A DNA stretch of 64,000 nt from Herbinix sp. (GCA_029238935.1 JAQZBN010000026.1:22671-86670); one strand, 5' to 3'; shown: positions 8,208 through 18,129, counted from the stretch's first letter. The notes: a model not told the origin generated them from the sequence alone. A program made the numbers and translations.

Positions 8208-9233
8208 ATGGAACAAGAGAAGATGAACATGAGACAAAAGTTAGAAAAGAGGGAACATGAATATCTTAGTCCCTATGCAGCTTTTTCAGATTGTTCGATG
8301 GGGCGGGATGTCTTTGAAGAACCCTGTGATCTTAGACCAATTTACCAAAGAGACAGGGATCGTATCTTACACTCCAAAGCCTTTCGTAGATTAAAACATA
8401 AAACACAGGTGTTTTTAGCACCTGAGGGAGATCATTACAGGACAAGATTAACCCATACCTTAGAAGTATCTCAGACAGCAAGAACCATTGCAAAAGCCTT
8501 AAGGCTGAATGAAGATTTAACAGAAGCCATAGCACTTGGTCATGATCTTGGACACACACCGTTTGGTCACGCTGGGGAAAGGGCATTAGACAAGATCTGC
8601 CCTAGAGGTTTTGAACATCATTTACAGAGCATACGTGTGGTGGAGCAACTTGAGAATCATGGATGTGGGCTCAACTTAACCAAAGAAGTAAGAGATGGGA
8701 TAGTTAATCATCAAACCCAAGGAAAACCTTCTACATTAGAAGGAAAAATTGTACGGCTTTCCGATAAGATTGCTTATATTAATCATGACATTGATGATGC
8801 CATCAGGGGCCATATCATTACGGAAGAGGAAATACCGAAGGAATATACAGATATCCTTGGACATAGTGTAAGGGAGAGATTAAATACCCTAATTCATGAT
8901 ATCGTTACCAATAGTGAAGACAGGAACGATATCATAATGTCACAGGAAATTGAAACAGCAATGCTAAAATTGAGAAAATATATGTTTGAAAGTGTTTATC
9001 TTAACAAGAAGGCAAAAAGTCAGGAAGAAAAAGCAGAGAAGCTGTTAGAACAGCTATTTCTATATTATGAAAAGCATTTGGAATTATTACCGGAGGAATA
9101 TCTCCATCGGATGGAACAGAACAATGACCCGGTATATCAGACTGTGTGTGACTATATAGCAGGGATGACGGATCGATATGCTGTTGCAAAATATAAAGAA
9201 TTAATGATCCCATCAGCTTGGAGTGTGTATTAA
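8208..9233 (+). CDS. dgt: dGTP triphosphohydrolase-like HD-domain protein
   Basis: 341 residues. The HD phosphohydrolase metal site is visible: HTLEVSQTARTIAKAL (first His), GHDLGHTPFGHAGE (the HD pair plus catalytic His), and IAYINHDIDDA (last Asp). The N-terminal RRLKHKTQVF motif is characteristic of dNTP triphosphohydrolases of the Dgt type 2 subfamily. It would cleave dNTPs to deoxynucleoside and triphosphate, acting on nucleotide pools. It stands directly before dnaG and rpoD with a 27-base gap, an arrangement usual in clostridia, so it is probably cotranscribed with replication-initiation genes. Ribosome site AAAGGAGGG precedes the ATG. Confidence 0.9.
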   Translation: MEQEKMNMRQKLEKREHEYLSPYAAFSDCSMGRDVFEEPCDLRPIYQRDRDRILHSKAFRRLKHKTQVFLAPEGDHYRTRLTHTLEVSQTARTIAKALRLNEDLTEAIALGHDLGHTPFGHAGERALDKICPRGFEHHLQSIRVVEQLENHGCGLNLTKEVRDGIVNHQTQGKPSTLEGKIVRLSDKIAYINHDIDDAIRGHIITEEEIPKEYTDILGHSVRERLNTLIHDIVTNSEDRNDIIMSQEIETAMLKLRKYMFESVYLNKKAKSQEEKAEKLLEQLFLYYEKHLELLPEEYLHRMEQNNDPVYQTVCDYIAGMTDRYAVAKYKELMIPSAWSVY

Positions 9234-9260
9234 GAAGTAAGCCAGTGGGAGGAGTATATT

Positions 9261-11042
9261 ATGTTTTACCCAGATGAACTAGTGGAAGAAATAAGAAGTA
9301 AAAATGATATCGTAAGTGTAATAGGCTCCTACATAAGACTTCAGAAAAAAGGAAGCAATCATATGGGATTATGCCCGTTCCACAACGAAAAAACACCATC
9401 CTTCTCCGTCAGTGCTACCAAGCAGATGTATCATTGCTTTGGCTGCGGAGTAGGAGGGAATGTATTTACCTTTATCATGGAGTATGAGAATTATACTTTT
9501 ATCGAAGCTCTACGATATTTGGGAGAACGGGTGGGTATTTCATTACCGGAACAGGAATATACGGAAGAAGCAAAGAAGCAAGCTGATTTAAAAAGCAGGC
9601 TCTTAGAAGTAAATAAACAGGCTGCGAAGTACTATTTTTACCAGTTAAAATCATCTCGAGGACAAGCTGCCTATGATTACCTGTCAAAACGTGGACTTAC
9701 CGAGGATACGATGAAACAATTTGGGCTAGGCTATTCTAATAAATACAGTGATGAGTTATATCGATATTTAAAAAATATGGGATATGAGGACGATCTTTTA
9801 AGACAATCTGGCTTGGTTACGTTGGATGAGAAAAGAGGAGCTTTTGATAAGTTCTGGAACAGAGTGATGTTTCCAATCATGGATGTTAATCATAGAGTAA
9901 TCGGCTTTGGTGGTAGAGTAATGGGCGAAGGAGAACCGAAATATTTGAATTCTCCTGAGACATATATCTTTGATAAGAGTAGAAACTTATACGGCATGAA
10001 CTTTGCCAGAACCTCAAGATCTACGGTCATGTTAATCTGTGAAGGTTATATGGACGTGATTGCTTTACATCAGGCAGGTTTTACAAATGCTGTAGCATCT
10101 CTAGGAACAGCATTTACCGGTTTACAGGCTAATCTTCTAAAGAGATATACCAATGAAGTTCTCTTAACCTATGACAGTGATGAAGCAGGGACGAAAGCAA
10201 CCTTACGGGCAATTCCTATATTAAAGGATGCTGGCCTTTCGGTGAAAGTAATAAACCTCAAACCTTATAAGGATCCCGATGAATTTATCAAAGCGCAGGG
10301 AGCTGATGAATTTAAGAAACGAATACAGGAAGCTAAGAACAGCTTTTTCTTTGAGATAGAAATTTTACAGAGAGAATATGATCTGGGTGATCCGGAGCAG
10401 AAAACAAAATTCTTTCATGAAACTGCAAAAAAACTTCTTGGATTTCCGGAGGAGTTGGAGCGAAATTTTTATTTGGAAGCGGTTGCCAAAGCATATTATA
10501 TAGAACCAGAACAGCTAAGACGGTTAGTGAATAAGTTGGGTTCTCAGATCGTTATGGGTATCGGTGAACCTAAGGAATATAAAAATGAAGCTACAAAAGT
10601 GAAACATAAACCGGAGGACGGAATTTCACAGTCTCAGCGTTTAATGTTAACTTGGTTAATTGAGGACAACCAGTTATTTGATAAAGTCAAAGGACTTCTT
10701 GGACCGGACGATTTTACCGAAGATATCTATGGGAAAGTAGCTAATTTGGTATTTAAACAGTACGAGGAAGAACAGGTAGTGATCCCTGCAAAGATCATTA
10801 ACTGCTTTGAAAGTAAAGAGGAACAATCAGAAGTAGCAGCTCTTTTCTCAGCAGGAATTAGAGGAGAGATGACGATACAAGAAAGACAGAAGGCAATCAA
10901 AGATACCGTGCTTCGTTTAAAGGAGCATAGTTTAGATATGAAAAGCTTAAAAGCAATTGAAGCAAATGATACTGTATTATTTCAGAAGATTATCATGGAG
11001 AAAGCGGATCTTAAGAAACGTACGATAACATTTAACGATTGA
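9261..11042 (+). CDS. dnaG: DNA primase DnaG
   Basis: 593 residues, normal length. N-terminal zinc finger with C38, H41, C59 and C62 (CPFHNEKTPSF ... YHCFGCGVGG), then the RNA polymerase core with RVMFPIMD and GFGGRVM, the TOPRIM motifs ICEGYMDVIAL and LTYDSDEAGTKA, and a C-terminal DnaB-binding region of low conservation. It makes RNA primers at the replication fork. Part of the macromolecular-synthesis block with rpoD 92 bases downstream. Ribosome site GGGAGGAG precedes ATG 9261. Confidence 0.97.
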   Translation: MFYPDELVEEIRSKNDIVSVIGSYIRLQKKGSNHMGLCPFHNEKTPSFSVSATKQMYHCFGCGVGGNVFTFIMEYENYTFIEALRYLGERVGISLPEQEYTEEAKKQADLKSRLLEVNKQAAKYYFYQLKSSRGQAAYDYLSKRGLTEDTMKQFGLGYSNKYSDELYRYLKNMGYEDDLLRQSGLVTLDEKRGAFDKFWNRVMFPIMDVNHRVIGFGGRVMGEGEPKYLNSPETYIFDKSRNLYGMNFARTSRSTVMLICEGYMDVIALHQAGFTNAVASLGTAFTGLQANLLKRYTNEVLLTYDSDEAGTKATLRAIPILKDAGLSVKVINLKPYKDPDEFIKAQGADEFKKRIQEAKNSFFFEIEILQREYDLGDPEQKTKFFHETAKKLLGFPEELERNFYLEAVAKAYYIEPEQLRRLVNKLGSQIVMGIGEPKEYKNEATKVKHKPEDGISQSQRLMLTWLIEDNQLFDKVKGLLGPDDFTEDIYGKVANLVFKQYEEEQVVIPAKIINCFESKEEQSEVAALFSAGIRGEMTIQERQKAIKDTVLRLKEHSLDMKSLKAIEANDTVLFQKIIMEKADLKKRTITFND

Positions 11043-11134
11043 TTTGTGATATGTAATAGCTGCTTTACAGAAATTGCATATTTCATCAAATGATGGTTAA
11101 AATATAAAAAGAGTTTAAGAAGGAAGGTTTATCT

Positions 11135-12229
11135 ATGGACGAGAATATTGCCAAATTTACGGAGAGGTTGAAGGAATTACTTGTTTTTGCAGAAAAAAAG
11201 AAAAATGTCTTAGAATTTCAAGAGGTCAATGATTTCTTTGCAGATATGGAGCTGGATCCCCCACGTATTGAAAAAATATACGATTATCTTGATAAGCACA
11301 ATGTTGATGTTCTTCGGATCTCCGAGGAGGATGAAGAAGATTTATTGCTTGATGAGGATGAAGACCTGGAGACCATAGATTTATCCATTCCGGAAGGCAT
11401 CAATATCGAAGATCCAGTTCGTATGTATTTAAAAGAAATAGGTAAAGTACCGTTACTAAATGCAGATGAAGAAATTGGGTTGGCTCGTAAAATGGAGGAT
11501 GGAGATGAATATGCGAAGAAACGTCTGGCAGAAGCAAATCTTCGTCTTGTTGTCAGCATTGCTAAACGTTATGTTGGACGAGGAATGTTATTCTTGGATC
11601 TTATACAAGAAGGTAATCTAGGCCTTATCAAGGCAGTTGAAAAATTTGATTATCGTAAGGGTTATAAATTTAGTACCTATGCAACTTGGTGGATTAGGCA
11701 AGCTATTACGAGAGCAATTGCTGATCAAGCAAGAACCATTCGTATACCGGTTCATATGGTGGAGACTATAAATAAATTAACACGAGTACAACGGCAGTTA
11801 TTGCAGGAATTAGGTAGAGAACCTTCTCCTGAGGAGATCTCCGAACAAATGAATATGCCGGTGGATCGTGTCAGAGAAATTCAAAAGATTTCTCAGGAAC
11901 CGGTGTCCTTAGAGACTCCAATCGGTGAAGAGGAGGATAGTCACCTTGGTGATTTTATTCAGGATGATAATGTTCCGGTACCGGCAGATGCAGCAGCATT
12001 TACATTATTAAAGGAGCAATTGGTTGAAGTTCTGGGAACCTTAACCGAACGGGAACAGAAAGTATTAAGATTACGATTTGGCTTAGATGATGGACGAGCT
12101 CGTACCTTAGAAGAAGTAGGAAAAGAGTTTAATGTAACCAGAGAACGAATTCGTCAAATTGAAGCAAAAGCTCTTCGTAAGTTAAGACACCCCAGCAGAA
12201 GCAGAAAGCTGAAGGATTATCTGGAATAA
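11135..12229 (+). CDS. rpoD: RNA polymerase primary sigma factor (RpoD/SigA)
   Basis: 364 residues. Region 1.2 [11 protein letters not shown], region 2 with [17 protein letters not shown] and the -10-binding helix [14 protein letters not shown], region 3 with [16 protein letters not shown], and region 4.2 [20 protein letters not shown] that reads the -35 box. An acidic region-1.1-like N-terminus is present. This is the housekeeping sigma factor; the perfect TTGACA-17-TATAAT promoters elsewhere in the window agree with it. It is followed by a terminator, closing the dgt-dnaG-rpoD transcript. Confidence 0.97.
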   Translation: MDENIAKFTERLKELLVFAEKKKNVLEFQEVNDFFADMELDPPRIEKIYDYLDKHNVDVLRISEEDEEDLLLDEDEDLETIDLSIPEGINIEDPVRMYLKEIGKVPLLNADEEIGLARKMEDGDEYAKKRLAEANLRLVVSIAKRYVGRGMLFLDLIQEGNLGLIKAVEKFDYRKGYKFSTYATWWIRQAITRAIADQARTIRIPVHMVETINKLTRVQRQLLQELGREPSPEEISEQMNMPVDRVREIQKISQEPVSLETPIGEEEDSHLGDFIQDDNVPVPADAAAFTLLKEQLVEVLGTLTEREQKVLRLRFGLDDGRARTLEEVGKEFNVTRERIRQIEAKALRKLRHPSRSRKLKDYLE

Positions 12230-12283
12230 ATTTTATGCTAAGAGGTCTGATTTAAAAATTGGTAGAACAGTAAGTTGGTAATT

Positions 12284-12330
12284 GAGGGGCATCAGGTATC
12301 AGGGTTAATTGGTATTTGATGCTCTTTCTT
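12284..12330 (+). terminator. Terminator after rpoD
   Basis: GGGCATCA (12287-12294) pairs with TGATGCTC (12317-12324, one G-U), extended by weaker pairs, then TTTCTT. The following 12331-12622 holds no convincing gene; a TATAAT at 12598-12603 may be the -10 of the trmK promoter. Confidence 0.7.
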
Positions 12331-12622
12331 ATTTGGGCTCTGTGTCAATAGTTGGGGTAGGATTCGCTGAATCCTGCTCCATTTCTGTTTTTTGTAAAGA
12401 AATGGAAGATAATTCATCTTCGTACCAATTAATTAACTTGATAAGTATATTAAAATCACATGAAAAACAAGGATCACAGGTGGTAAAATCTAAGAATTCA
12501 TGGTAATATGAATAGAATAGTGGAATGAAGCAATAGGAATGTCATAATATCGTATATTCATTTCGCAGTAATAACACTAATAGAAGAAAAATCATATTAT
12601 AATAGAAATTTGGAGAGTAGAA

Positions 12623-13336
12623 ATGCAGCTTTCGGATAGATTAAATAGTGTTGCAGAATTTGTAACAAAGAAAAATAGAGTAGCAGACGTAGGGTGTGAC
12701 CATGCATATACCTCAATTTACCTCGTTGAAAAGGGAATATCTCCTAAAGTGATTGCAATGGATGTCAATAAGGGGCCGATTTTACGAGCGAAGGAAAATG
12801 TTCATAAATACGGGTACGATAACCAAATCGATGTTCGGCTATCTGATGGTCTTACTGCCTTGCAGGAGGATGAAGTAGATACAATCTTAATAGCCGGTAT
12901 GGGTGGAAGTTTAATGGTACGGATTTTAACAGCTCGAACGGAAGTATTAGCTAAAGTAAAAGAGCTGGTATTACAACCTCAATCGGAAATATATAAAGTC
13001 AGAATGATGCTTCAGCAATATGGTTTTGCTATTACACAGGAGAATATGTTAATAGATGAAGGCAAATATTATGTAATGATGAAAGCGGAAAAAGTAGGCC
13101 TAAATAACGAATATGAGTTATATAAACTATATAGGGATGAGCATTTTCATTTTGGAAGATTGCTTTTAGAAAATAAAAATTCGATTTTAAAGGAATTTTT
13201 AGAAAAAGAACATAATCAGTGTATTCATATCTCCGAACGATTGCGTTCAGAAGCTACTGAAAAATCCATGGAACGATGGAATGAAATCAAGGAGAAGATG
13301 GAACTTATCAGGAAAGGACTCGATTATTATGATTGA
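12623..13336 (+). CDS. trmK: tRNA (adenine(22)-N1)-methyltransferase TrmK
   Basis: 237 residues. The Rossmann SAM motif VADVGCDHAYTSIYLV (residues about 21-36), followed by AMDVNKGPILRAKENV and the TrmK-typical IAGMGGSLMVRIL, LVLQPQSEIYKVR. TrmK methylates N1 of A22 in the D-loop region of some tRNAs in Gram-positive bacteria. It sits after rpoD as in Bacillus, but the next gene is a nucleoside kinase rather than the Nif3-family gene often found there. The gap to that kinase is 15 bases, so both probably share one mRNA. Confidence 0.92.
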   Translation: MQLSDRLNSVAEFVTKKNRVADVGCDHAYTSIYLVEKGISPKVIAMDVNKGPILRAKENVHKYGYDNQIDVRLSDGLTALQEDEVDTILIAGMGGSLMVRILTARTEVLAKVKELVLQPQSEIYKVRMMLQQYGFAITQENMLIDEGKYYVMMKAEKVGLNNEYELYKLYRDEHFHFGRLLLENKNSILKEFLEKEHNQCIHISERLRSEATEKSMERWNEIKEKMELIRKGLDYYD

Positions 13337-13351
13337 GAAGGGTGAATTGGG

Positions 13352-15016
13352 ATGAACGAGACAGTAAAGGTAGAGATCAATGGTAAAGTGACTGAATACC
13401 CTGTAGGCACTTCTCTATTAACCATCAGCAGGGAATACCAGAATGAATTTAAGAATGATATTATACTGGCATTTGTTAATAACAAGCTGAGAGAACTATT
13501 TAAAACGGTTGAGAAGGATTGTACCATACGTTTTGTTACCACCGCAGAGGATGCCGGACATAAGACCTATATGCGTGGTCTGGTATTAGTGATGTTAAAA
13601 GCAATCTATGCTGAGTTTGGATCGGAAAATGTCGATAAAGTTTTAGTGGAATATGCGATAGGAAACGGTCTCTATTGTGAACTTCAGGGAAAAGAAAAAG
13701 TAACCGTAAGCAGATTGAATGCAGTGAAACGAAGAATGCAGGAAATGATTGATCGTAATACTCCGTTCTTAAAAAGAAGCATAGGAACTGATGAAGCAAT
13801 TGAATTATTTCGTCAATATCGAATGTTTGATAAGGAAAAGTTGTTTCGATATCGTAGAGTTTCAAAAGCCAATATCTATAATTTGGATGGCTTTGAAGAT
13901 TACTATTATGGGTATATGCCACCCAGTACAGGGATGTTGAAATACTTCGATTTAATCGAATATGAGGAAGGATTTATACTAGTTCACCCAGAAAAGAAGA
14001 CGCCTACAGTTGTAGAACCCTTTCTACCGCAGAAGAAACTCTTTTATACAATGAAAGAGGCAAACCAATGGGGTCGAATGATGGAAATTGACACAGTAGG
14101 AGCTTTAAATGATGTGATAGCAAAAGGCAAAATCAATGATCTGATTCTCGTTCAGGAGGCAATGCAAGAAAAGAAGATAGGAGAAATTGCTGAAGACATA
14201 AAAAAGGCTGGTGGAAAGAAATTTATAATGATTGCTGGGCCCTCCTCTTCCGGCAAGACTACATTTTCTCATAGACTCTCAATTCAATTAAGAACTTTGG
14301 GGTTAAAACCCCATCCTATCGCTGTAGACGATTATTTTGTAAACAGAGAAAAGACGCCTAGGGACGAACATGGCAACTTTAATTTTGAAAGTTTGCATGC
14401 AATAGACCTTGAGCAATTTAATGAAGATATGACAAATTTACTTCATGGTAAAACAGTGGAATTACCTGGTTTTAATTTTAAAACCGGAGTTCGGGAATAC
14501 AAAGGCAATGACCTTAAGCTAGGACCAGAAGATATCTTGGTCATTGAAGGTATCCATGGATTAAATGATGCACTTTCTTACTCGCTGTCAAGAGATAGTA
14601 AATATAAGATTTATATTAGTGCACTCACTCAATTAAATGTTGACGAACATAATCGAATACCCACTACTGACGGTAGATTAATTCGCAGAATGGTTCGGGA
14701 TGCAAGAACAAGAGGAGCTTCCGCTCAGAAAACAATTTCTATGTGGCCTTCAGTTAGAAAAGGTGAGGAAGAAAATATTTTTCCGTTTCAAGAGGATGCA
14801 GATACGATGTTTAATTCTGCATTAATATATGAGCTTGCGATATTAAAACAATATGCAGAACCGATTTTGTTTGGAATTGAACGAAATTGTGAAGAGTATG
14901 TAGAGGCGAAAAGATTATTGAAATTTTTAGATTATTTTATTGGAACCCCCAGTGAAGCAGTTCCAACAAACTCAATTTTAAAAGAGTTTGTAGGAGGTAG
15001 CTGTTTCAAGGTATGA
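13352..15016 (+). CDS. TGS-domain nucleoside kinase (uridine kinase family)
   Basis: 554 residues. N-terminal TGS-like ubiquitin fold (MNETVKVEINGKVTEYPVG ...), a middle region similar to the threonyl-tRNA-synthetase second-domain (YMPPSTGMLKYFDL), then a C-terminal P-loop kinase with IAGPSSSGKTTFSHRL (about residues 293-308), the substrate region PIAVDDYFVNREKTPRDE and VIEGIHGLND. This double architecture is a known clostridial family annotated as uridine kinase or nucleoside kinase; the role of the synthetase-like half is unclear. Its stop codon lies inside the P1 helix of the RNase P RNA gene on the other strand. Confidence 0.88.
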   Translation: MNETVKVEINGKVTEYPVGTSLLTISREYQNEFKNDIILAFVNNKLRELFKTVEKDCTIRFVTTAEDAGHKTYMRGLVLVMLKAIYAEFGSENVDKVLVEYAIGNGLYCELQGKEKVTVSRLNAVKRRMQEMIDRNTPFLKRSIGTDEAIELFRQYRMFDKEKLFRYRRVSKANIYNLDGFEDYYYGYMPPSTGMLKYFDLIEYEEGFILVHPEKKTPTVVEPFLPQKKLFYTMKEANQWGRMMEIDTVGALNDVIAKGKINDLILVQEAMQEKKIGEIAEDIKKAGGKKFIMIAGPSSSGKTTFSHRLSIQLRTLGLKPHPIAVDDYFVNREKTPRDEHGNFNFESLHAIDLEQFNEDMTNLLHGKTVELPGFNFKTGVREYKGNDLKLGPEDILVIEGIHGLNDALSYSLSRDSKYKIYISALTQLNVDEHNRIPTTDGRLIRRMVRDARTRGASAQKTISMWPSVRKGEEENIFPFQEDADTMFNSALIYELAILKQYAEPILFGIERNCEEYVEAKRLLKFLDYFIGTPSEAVPTNSILKEFVGGSCFKV

Positions 15017-15380
15017 GCAGCACGATAAGCCGGGTTCTGTCTTGAATGGTCATCTATCTTGGTTACATGTTACCATGCAACTCAAGTATCCGCTTTCGCA
15101 AATACTACGCGACCTACCCTGAAGCACGGCGGGCTACCGTATCGCTCCATGTTCGGTCTTGCTTCGGGTGGGGTTTACATCTGCCCCTTCTGTTACCAGA
15201 AGGGCGGTGGTCTCTTAAGCCACCTTTCCATCCTTACCAAAATATCAAAATACTCTGGCGGTATCATCTCTGTTGCACTAGCCTTGGAGTTGCCTCCACC
15301 GGACGTTATCCGGCACCCTGCCCTATGAAGCCCGGACTTTCCTCATCTTATAAAAAGACGCGACCATCTGTACTACTCAC
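15012..15380 (-). ncRNA. rnpB: RNase P RNA, bacterial type A
   Basis: Read on the reverse strand the conserved RNase P core is clear: GAGGAAAGTCCGGGC near the 5' end, AGGGTGCCGG, GGGTAAACCCCACC-like P15/P16 region, CGTAGATAG-like GGTAGGTCGCG and the terminal ACAGAACCCGGCTTATCG. The P1 helix is GAGTAGTAC (15378-15370) with GTGCTGCTC (15023-15015), allowing two G-U pairs, which sets the ends. Length about 369 nt fits type A. The RNA is the catalytic subunit that matures tRNA 5' ends. It is convergent with, and overlaps by a few bases, the nucleoside kinase gene. Confidence 0.93.
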
Positions 15381-15387
15381 AAAGTGT

Positions 15388-15416
15388 ATTCTACCACGGG
15401 ATTATAAAAAAGTAAA
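15388..15416 (-). promoter_or_regulatory. Promoter of rnpB
   Basis: On the reverse strand TTTACT (15416-15411), 17 bases, TAGAAT (15393-15388). The predicted start near 15381 agrees with the 5' end of the P1 helix. Confidence 0.8.
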
Positions 15417-15514
15417 TGACTATCCTTACCAATCCCTTAAGATAAGATGAATTGTAGATCAGTAATATGATTATGGAATATGCGGTTATAGCCATAAATA
15501 CTAGGTTTTTGCTA

Positions 15515-15690
15515 TAAATGCTAGTTATGAGATATTGATATTAGTTTCTAGTATAGATTCTAGTTTTAAGATATTAATTTTAGTTTAAGATATTGATTCT
15601 ATTTTTTGGGTATGAGGTTTTAACACTGGTTCTTAATATTATTTCTAGTTTTAAATATTACTTCTAATTTTAAATAAGCTTATTTAAGTA
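15515..15690. repeat. Degenerate AT-rich short repeats before the two-component genes
   Basis: Units resembling AGATATTGATTTTAGTTT recur about every 20-30 bases (for example near 15530, 15570, 15590, 15640, 15655) with substitutions. The spacer 15417-15951 holds no gene otherwise; copies decay in both directions. Origin unknown. Confidence 0.45.
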
Positions 15691-15951
15691 ATTAAACTAA
15701 TTTCACGATATTAATGCTAATATCGGGTTCTAAATACCGGTTATTAGTATATAATGAGAGTTTTTGGTCTTTCAACTAAGATTAAGGGGATATATTTATC
15801 AAGTAGTTATATAATTTGATTCAATAACAGTTGGGACAGTTTCGTTAACACCCAGATACCAACCTTGAAAAATATGAATAAGACTATAGTAATGTAATTT
15901 GTTAACATAAGATAATTTTAAGATAAAATATAATAAGAAAGGAGGAGTAGT

Positions 15952-16653
15952 ATGGAGCAAGTATGTATCTTAGTCGTCGATGATGATAAGGAAATCGCTG
16001 ATTTGGTAGAAATACATCTGGTTAGTGAAGGATACGAGGTTCGAAAAGCCAATAGTGCCAGAGAAGGCCTTCAAATATTGGATAATGAAAATATCAAATT
16101 AGTTATATTGGATATCATGATGCCTGGTATGGATGGGTTAACCATGTGCAAAAAAATTCGTGAGACCAGTACTATTCCAATCATTATGTTAAGTGCGAAG
16201 TCAACAGATTTAGATAAAATCATCGGTTTAGGAACAGGAGCAGATGATTATGTCATTAAACCTTTTAATCCATTAGAATTAACAGCAAGGGTAAAGTCCC
16301 AATTGAGAAGATATACTAAATTTAACCCGAATTCCTATGAAGAAAAACTAGATAAAGAGATAGTGCTGGATCATCTTACAATTAATAAAGAGAATCATAA
16401 AGTGAATGCTTATGGCAGGGATGTAAAGCTGACTCCAATTGAGTTTGATATTCTATATTTGCTGGCAAGTAATGTTGGAAGGGTATTCTCAACTGATGAA
16501 ATATTTGAACGGGTATGGAATGAGAAAATATATGAAGCGAATAATACGGTTATGGTTCACATTCGTAGATTGAGAGAAAAAATCGAGATGGATTCCCGAG
16601 ATTCACAGATTATAAAAACGGTATGGGGAGTGGGATATAAAATTGAACAATAA
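15952..16653 (+). CDS. OmpR/PhoB-family response regulator (VanR-like)
   Basis: 233 residues. Receiver domain with D10-D12 acidic cluster, phospho-acceptor D54 in VILDIMMPGMDG, Lys in VIKPFNPLEL, followed by a winged-helix DNA-binding domain (KLTPIEFDILYLLASNVGRVFS ... VMVHIRRLREKIE ... KTVWGVGYKI). The closest family flavour is VanR/VncR-type regulators. The gene overlaps the histidine kinase start by 11 bases. No resistance gene lies nearby, so a cell-envelope stress role is only a guess. Ribosome site AAAGGAGGAG precedes the ATG. Confidence 0.92.
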   Translation: MEQVCILVVDDDKEIADLVEIHLVSEGYEVRKANSAREGLQILDNENIKLVILDIMMPGMDGLTMCKKIRETSTIPIIMLSAKSTDLDKIIGLGTGADDYVIKPFNPLELTARVKSQLRRYTKFNPNSYEEKLDKEIVLDHLTINKENHKVNAYGRDVKLTPIEFDILYLLASNVGRVFSTDEIFERVWNEKIYEANNTVMVHIRRLREKIEMDSRDSQIIKTVWGVGYKIEQ

Positions 16654-17809
16654 TATCTTCAGAAGCTTTCGTTTTGAAATCGTATTATATAGTCTCCTTA
16701 GTCTTCTCTACACTATGCTTACCATAGCAGTGGGTGGAGTAGGAATGTATCTGATCTATAGTATACTTAATAAGCAATTTCCGGGAAATCGACTGCTATT
16801 AAACTATGAAATAGGAAATATCGCTTCCGGAAGGGAACTCTCCAAACCGACGATTATATTTCTGGGAATTGCAATATTAATCATTGGAATAGTCTTATTC
16901 ATAACGTATTTTCTACTACTAACGAAAAAGTTTGTTACTTATATTAAAGAGATTGCGGAAGGAATTAATGAGATATCTTTAGGGAATTTTGATAATAGAA
17001 TTGAGATTAAAAACGAAGATGAATTTGCTTTAATTGCGGACAAGCTAAATCAAATGGCGGAAGATATAAAACAGATTATGGAGAATGAACGTCGCAGTGA
17101 GGTTGCTAAAAATGAACTGATCACCAGTGTGGCCCATGACCTCCGAACCCCTTTAACTTCTATCATCGGATATTTGGACCTGATCTCTAACAAAGACTTA
17201 CAACCGGATACACAGAAAAAGTATTTTGAGATTGCTTATGGCAAATCAAAAAGACTTGAGAAATTGATTGAAGACCTATTTACTTATACCAAATTCAACT
17301 TTGGAGAAGTGGCAGCTACTTATACAGAAGTAGATATTGTAAAACTTATTAATCAGCTCCTAGATGAATTTTACCCAAGCTTTGAAGAGTTTCATCTGGA
17401 GTATGAATTTAAATTCAGTAAAAGTAGTGCAGTAATCACTGCAGATGGAGATCTCTTAGCAAGAGCATTTGCTAATCTGATCAGCAATGCAATAAAATAC
17501 GGTAAGGATGGAAAATGGGTTCGATTACATTTGTTAACAAGTGATGATCATGTGGTTATTACCCTTAAGAATTATGGAGAACCGATTCCTAAGAAGGACC
17601 TAGATTATATCTTTCAACGATTTTATCGGGTTGAAACCTCAAGATCCAGTGAAACAGGAGGAAGCGGATTAGGGTTAGCGATAGCGCAGAGTATAATTAA
17701 AATGCACGAAGGAACAATTACAGCGCAAAGCGATACAGAAGGTACCATATTTACTGTAGTACTTCCATTTCAGAACAAAATGAACCGTAAGGAAACTGCA
17801 TTGAAATAA
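16643..17809 (+). CDS. Sensor histidine kinase (VanS-like)
   Basis: 388 residues. Two membrane segments (about 10-40 and 70-95) flank a short extracytoplasmic loop, then HAMP (about 95-150), HisKA with SVAHDLRTPLTSIIGYLD (phospho-acceptor His), and HATPase_c with N box NLISNAIKYGK, and G box SGLGLAIAQSII. It should phosphorylate the regulator encoded just upstream. The start ATG lies within the regulator gene, indicating coupled translation. The short sensor loop suggests sensing within or at the membrane. Confidence 0.92.
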   Translation: MNNNIFRSFRFEIVLYSLLSLLYTMLTIAVGGVGMYLIYSILNKQFPGNRLLLNYEIGNIASGRELSKPTIIFLGIAILIIGIVLFITYFLLLTKKFVTYIKEIAEGINEISLGNFDNRIEIKNEDEFALIADKLNQMAEDIKQIMENERRSEVAKNELITSVAHDLRTPLTSIIGYLDLISNKDLQPDTQKKYFEIAYGKSKRLEKLIEDLFTYTKFNFGEVAATYTEVDIVKLINQLLDEFYPSFEEFHLEYEFKFSKSSAVITADGDLLARAFANLISNAIKYGKDGKWVRLHLLTSDDHVVITLKNYGEPIPKKDLDYIFQRFYRVETSRSSETGGSGLGLAIAQSIIKMHEGTITAQSDTEGTIFTVVLPFQNKMNRKETALK

Positions 17810-17829
17810 AAGGAATTATAGATAGAATC

Positions 17830-17918
17830 AAATTGAGCCACCGAATTTCTTATAACCAAGTCAGTACATTCCGAATGTACCGGAAACACTTGTAAGAATT
17901 TAACGGTGGCTTCAATTT
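17830..17918. repeat. 89-bp imperfect palindrome between convergent genes
   Basis: Left arm AAATTGAGCCACCG plus AATTTCTTA, right arm TAAGAATTT plus CGGTGGCTTCAATTT; centre GTACATTC-C-GAATGTAC (17864-17880) is itself perfect. It lies after the histidine kinase and before the 3' end of the convergent AP2 gene. A bidirectional terminator is possible, but there is no T run; a miniature element is the alternative. Confidence 0.65.
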
Positions 17919-18129
17919 GCGAAACTATGAAAATGGAAGAAGAAAAATATATATCCATATTATAACACATATTTTTGAGAAAGGTAGTGTTTTTTTAAAA
18001 ATTAAAATATTGTTAACATATTTCTATAAATGATAGGTATAAACGTAAGTATTAATTAATATCAGTTCATATCAGTTCAATTAAATTCAATATTGAAATT
18101 TGATTCTAAACTTCTCCTTAAAACTCTAT

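Noticed and set aside
12309..12506. 65-codon open frame starting with TTG after rpoD
   Set aside because: It begins inside the rpoD terminator, has no ribosome site and no recognisable protein features.
15046..15450. Forward open frames of 89 and 134 codons
   Set aside because: They are read antisense to the clear RNase P RNA gene and have no ribosome site.
15952..17809. Vancomycin-resistance locus suggested by the VanRS-like pair
   Set aside because: No vanH, vanA/B/G ligase or vanX gene is present; the similarity is at family level only.
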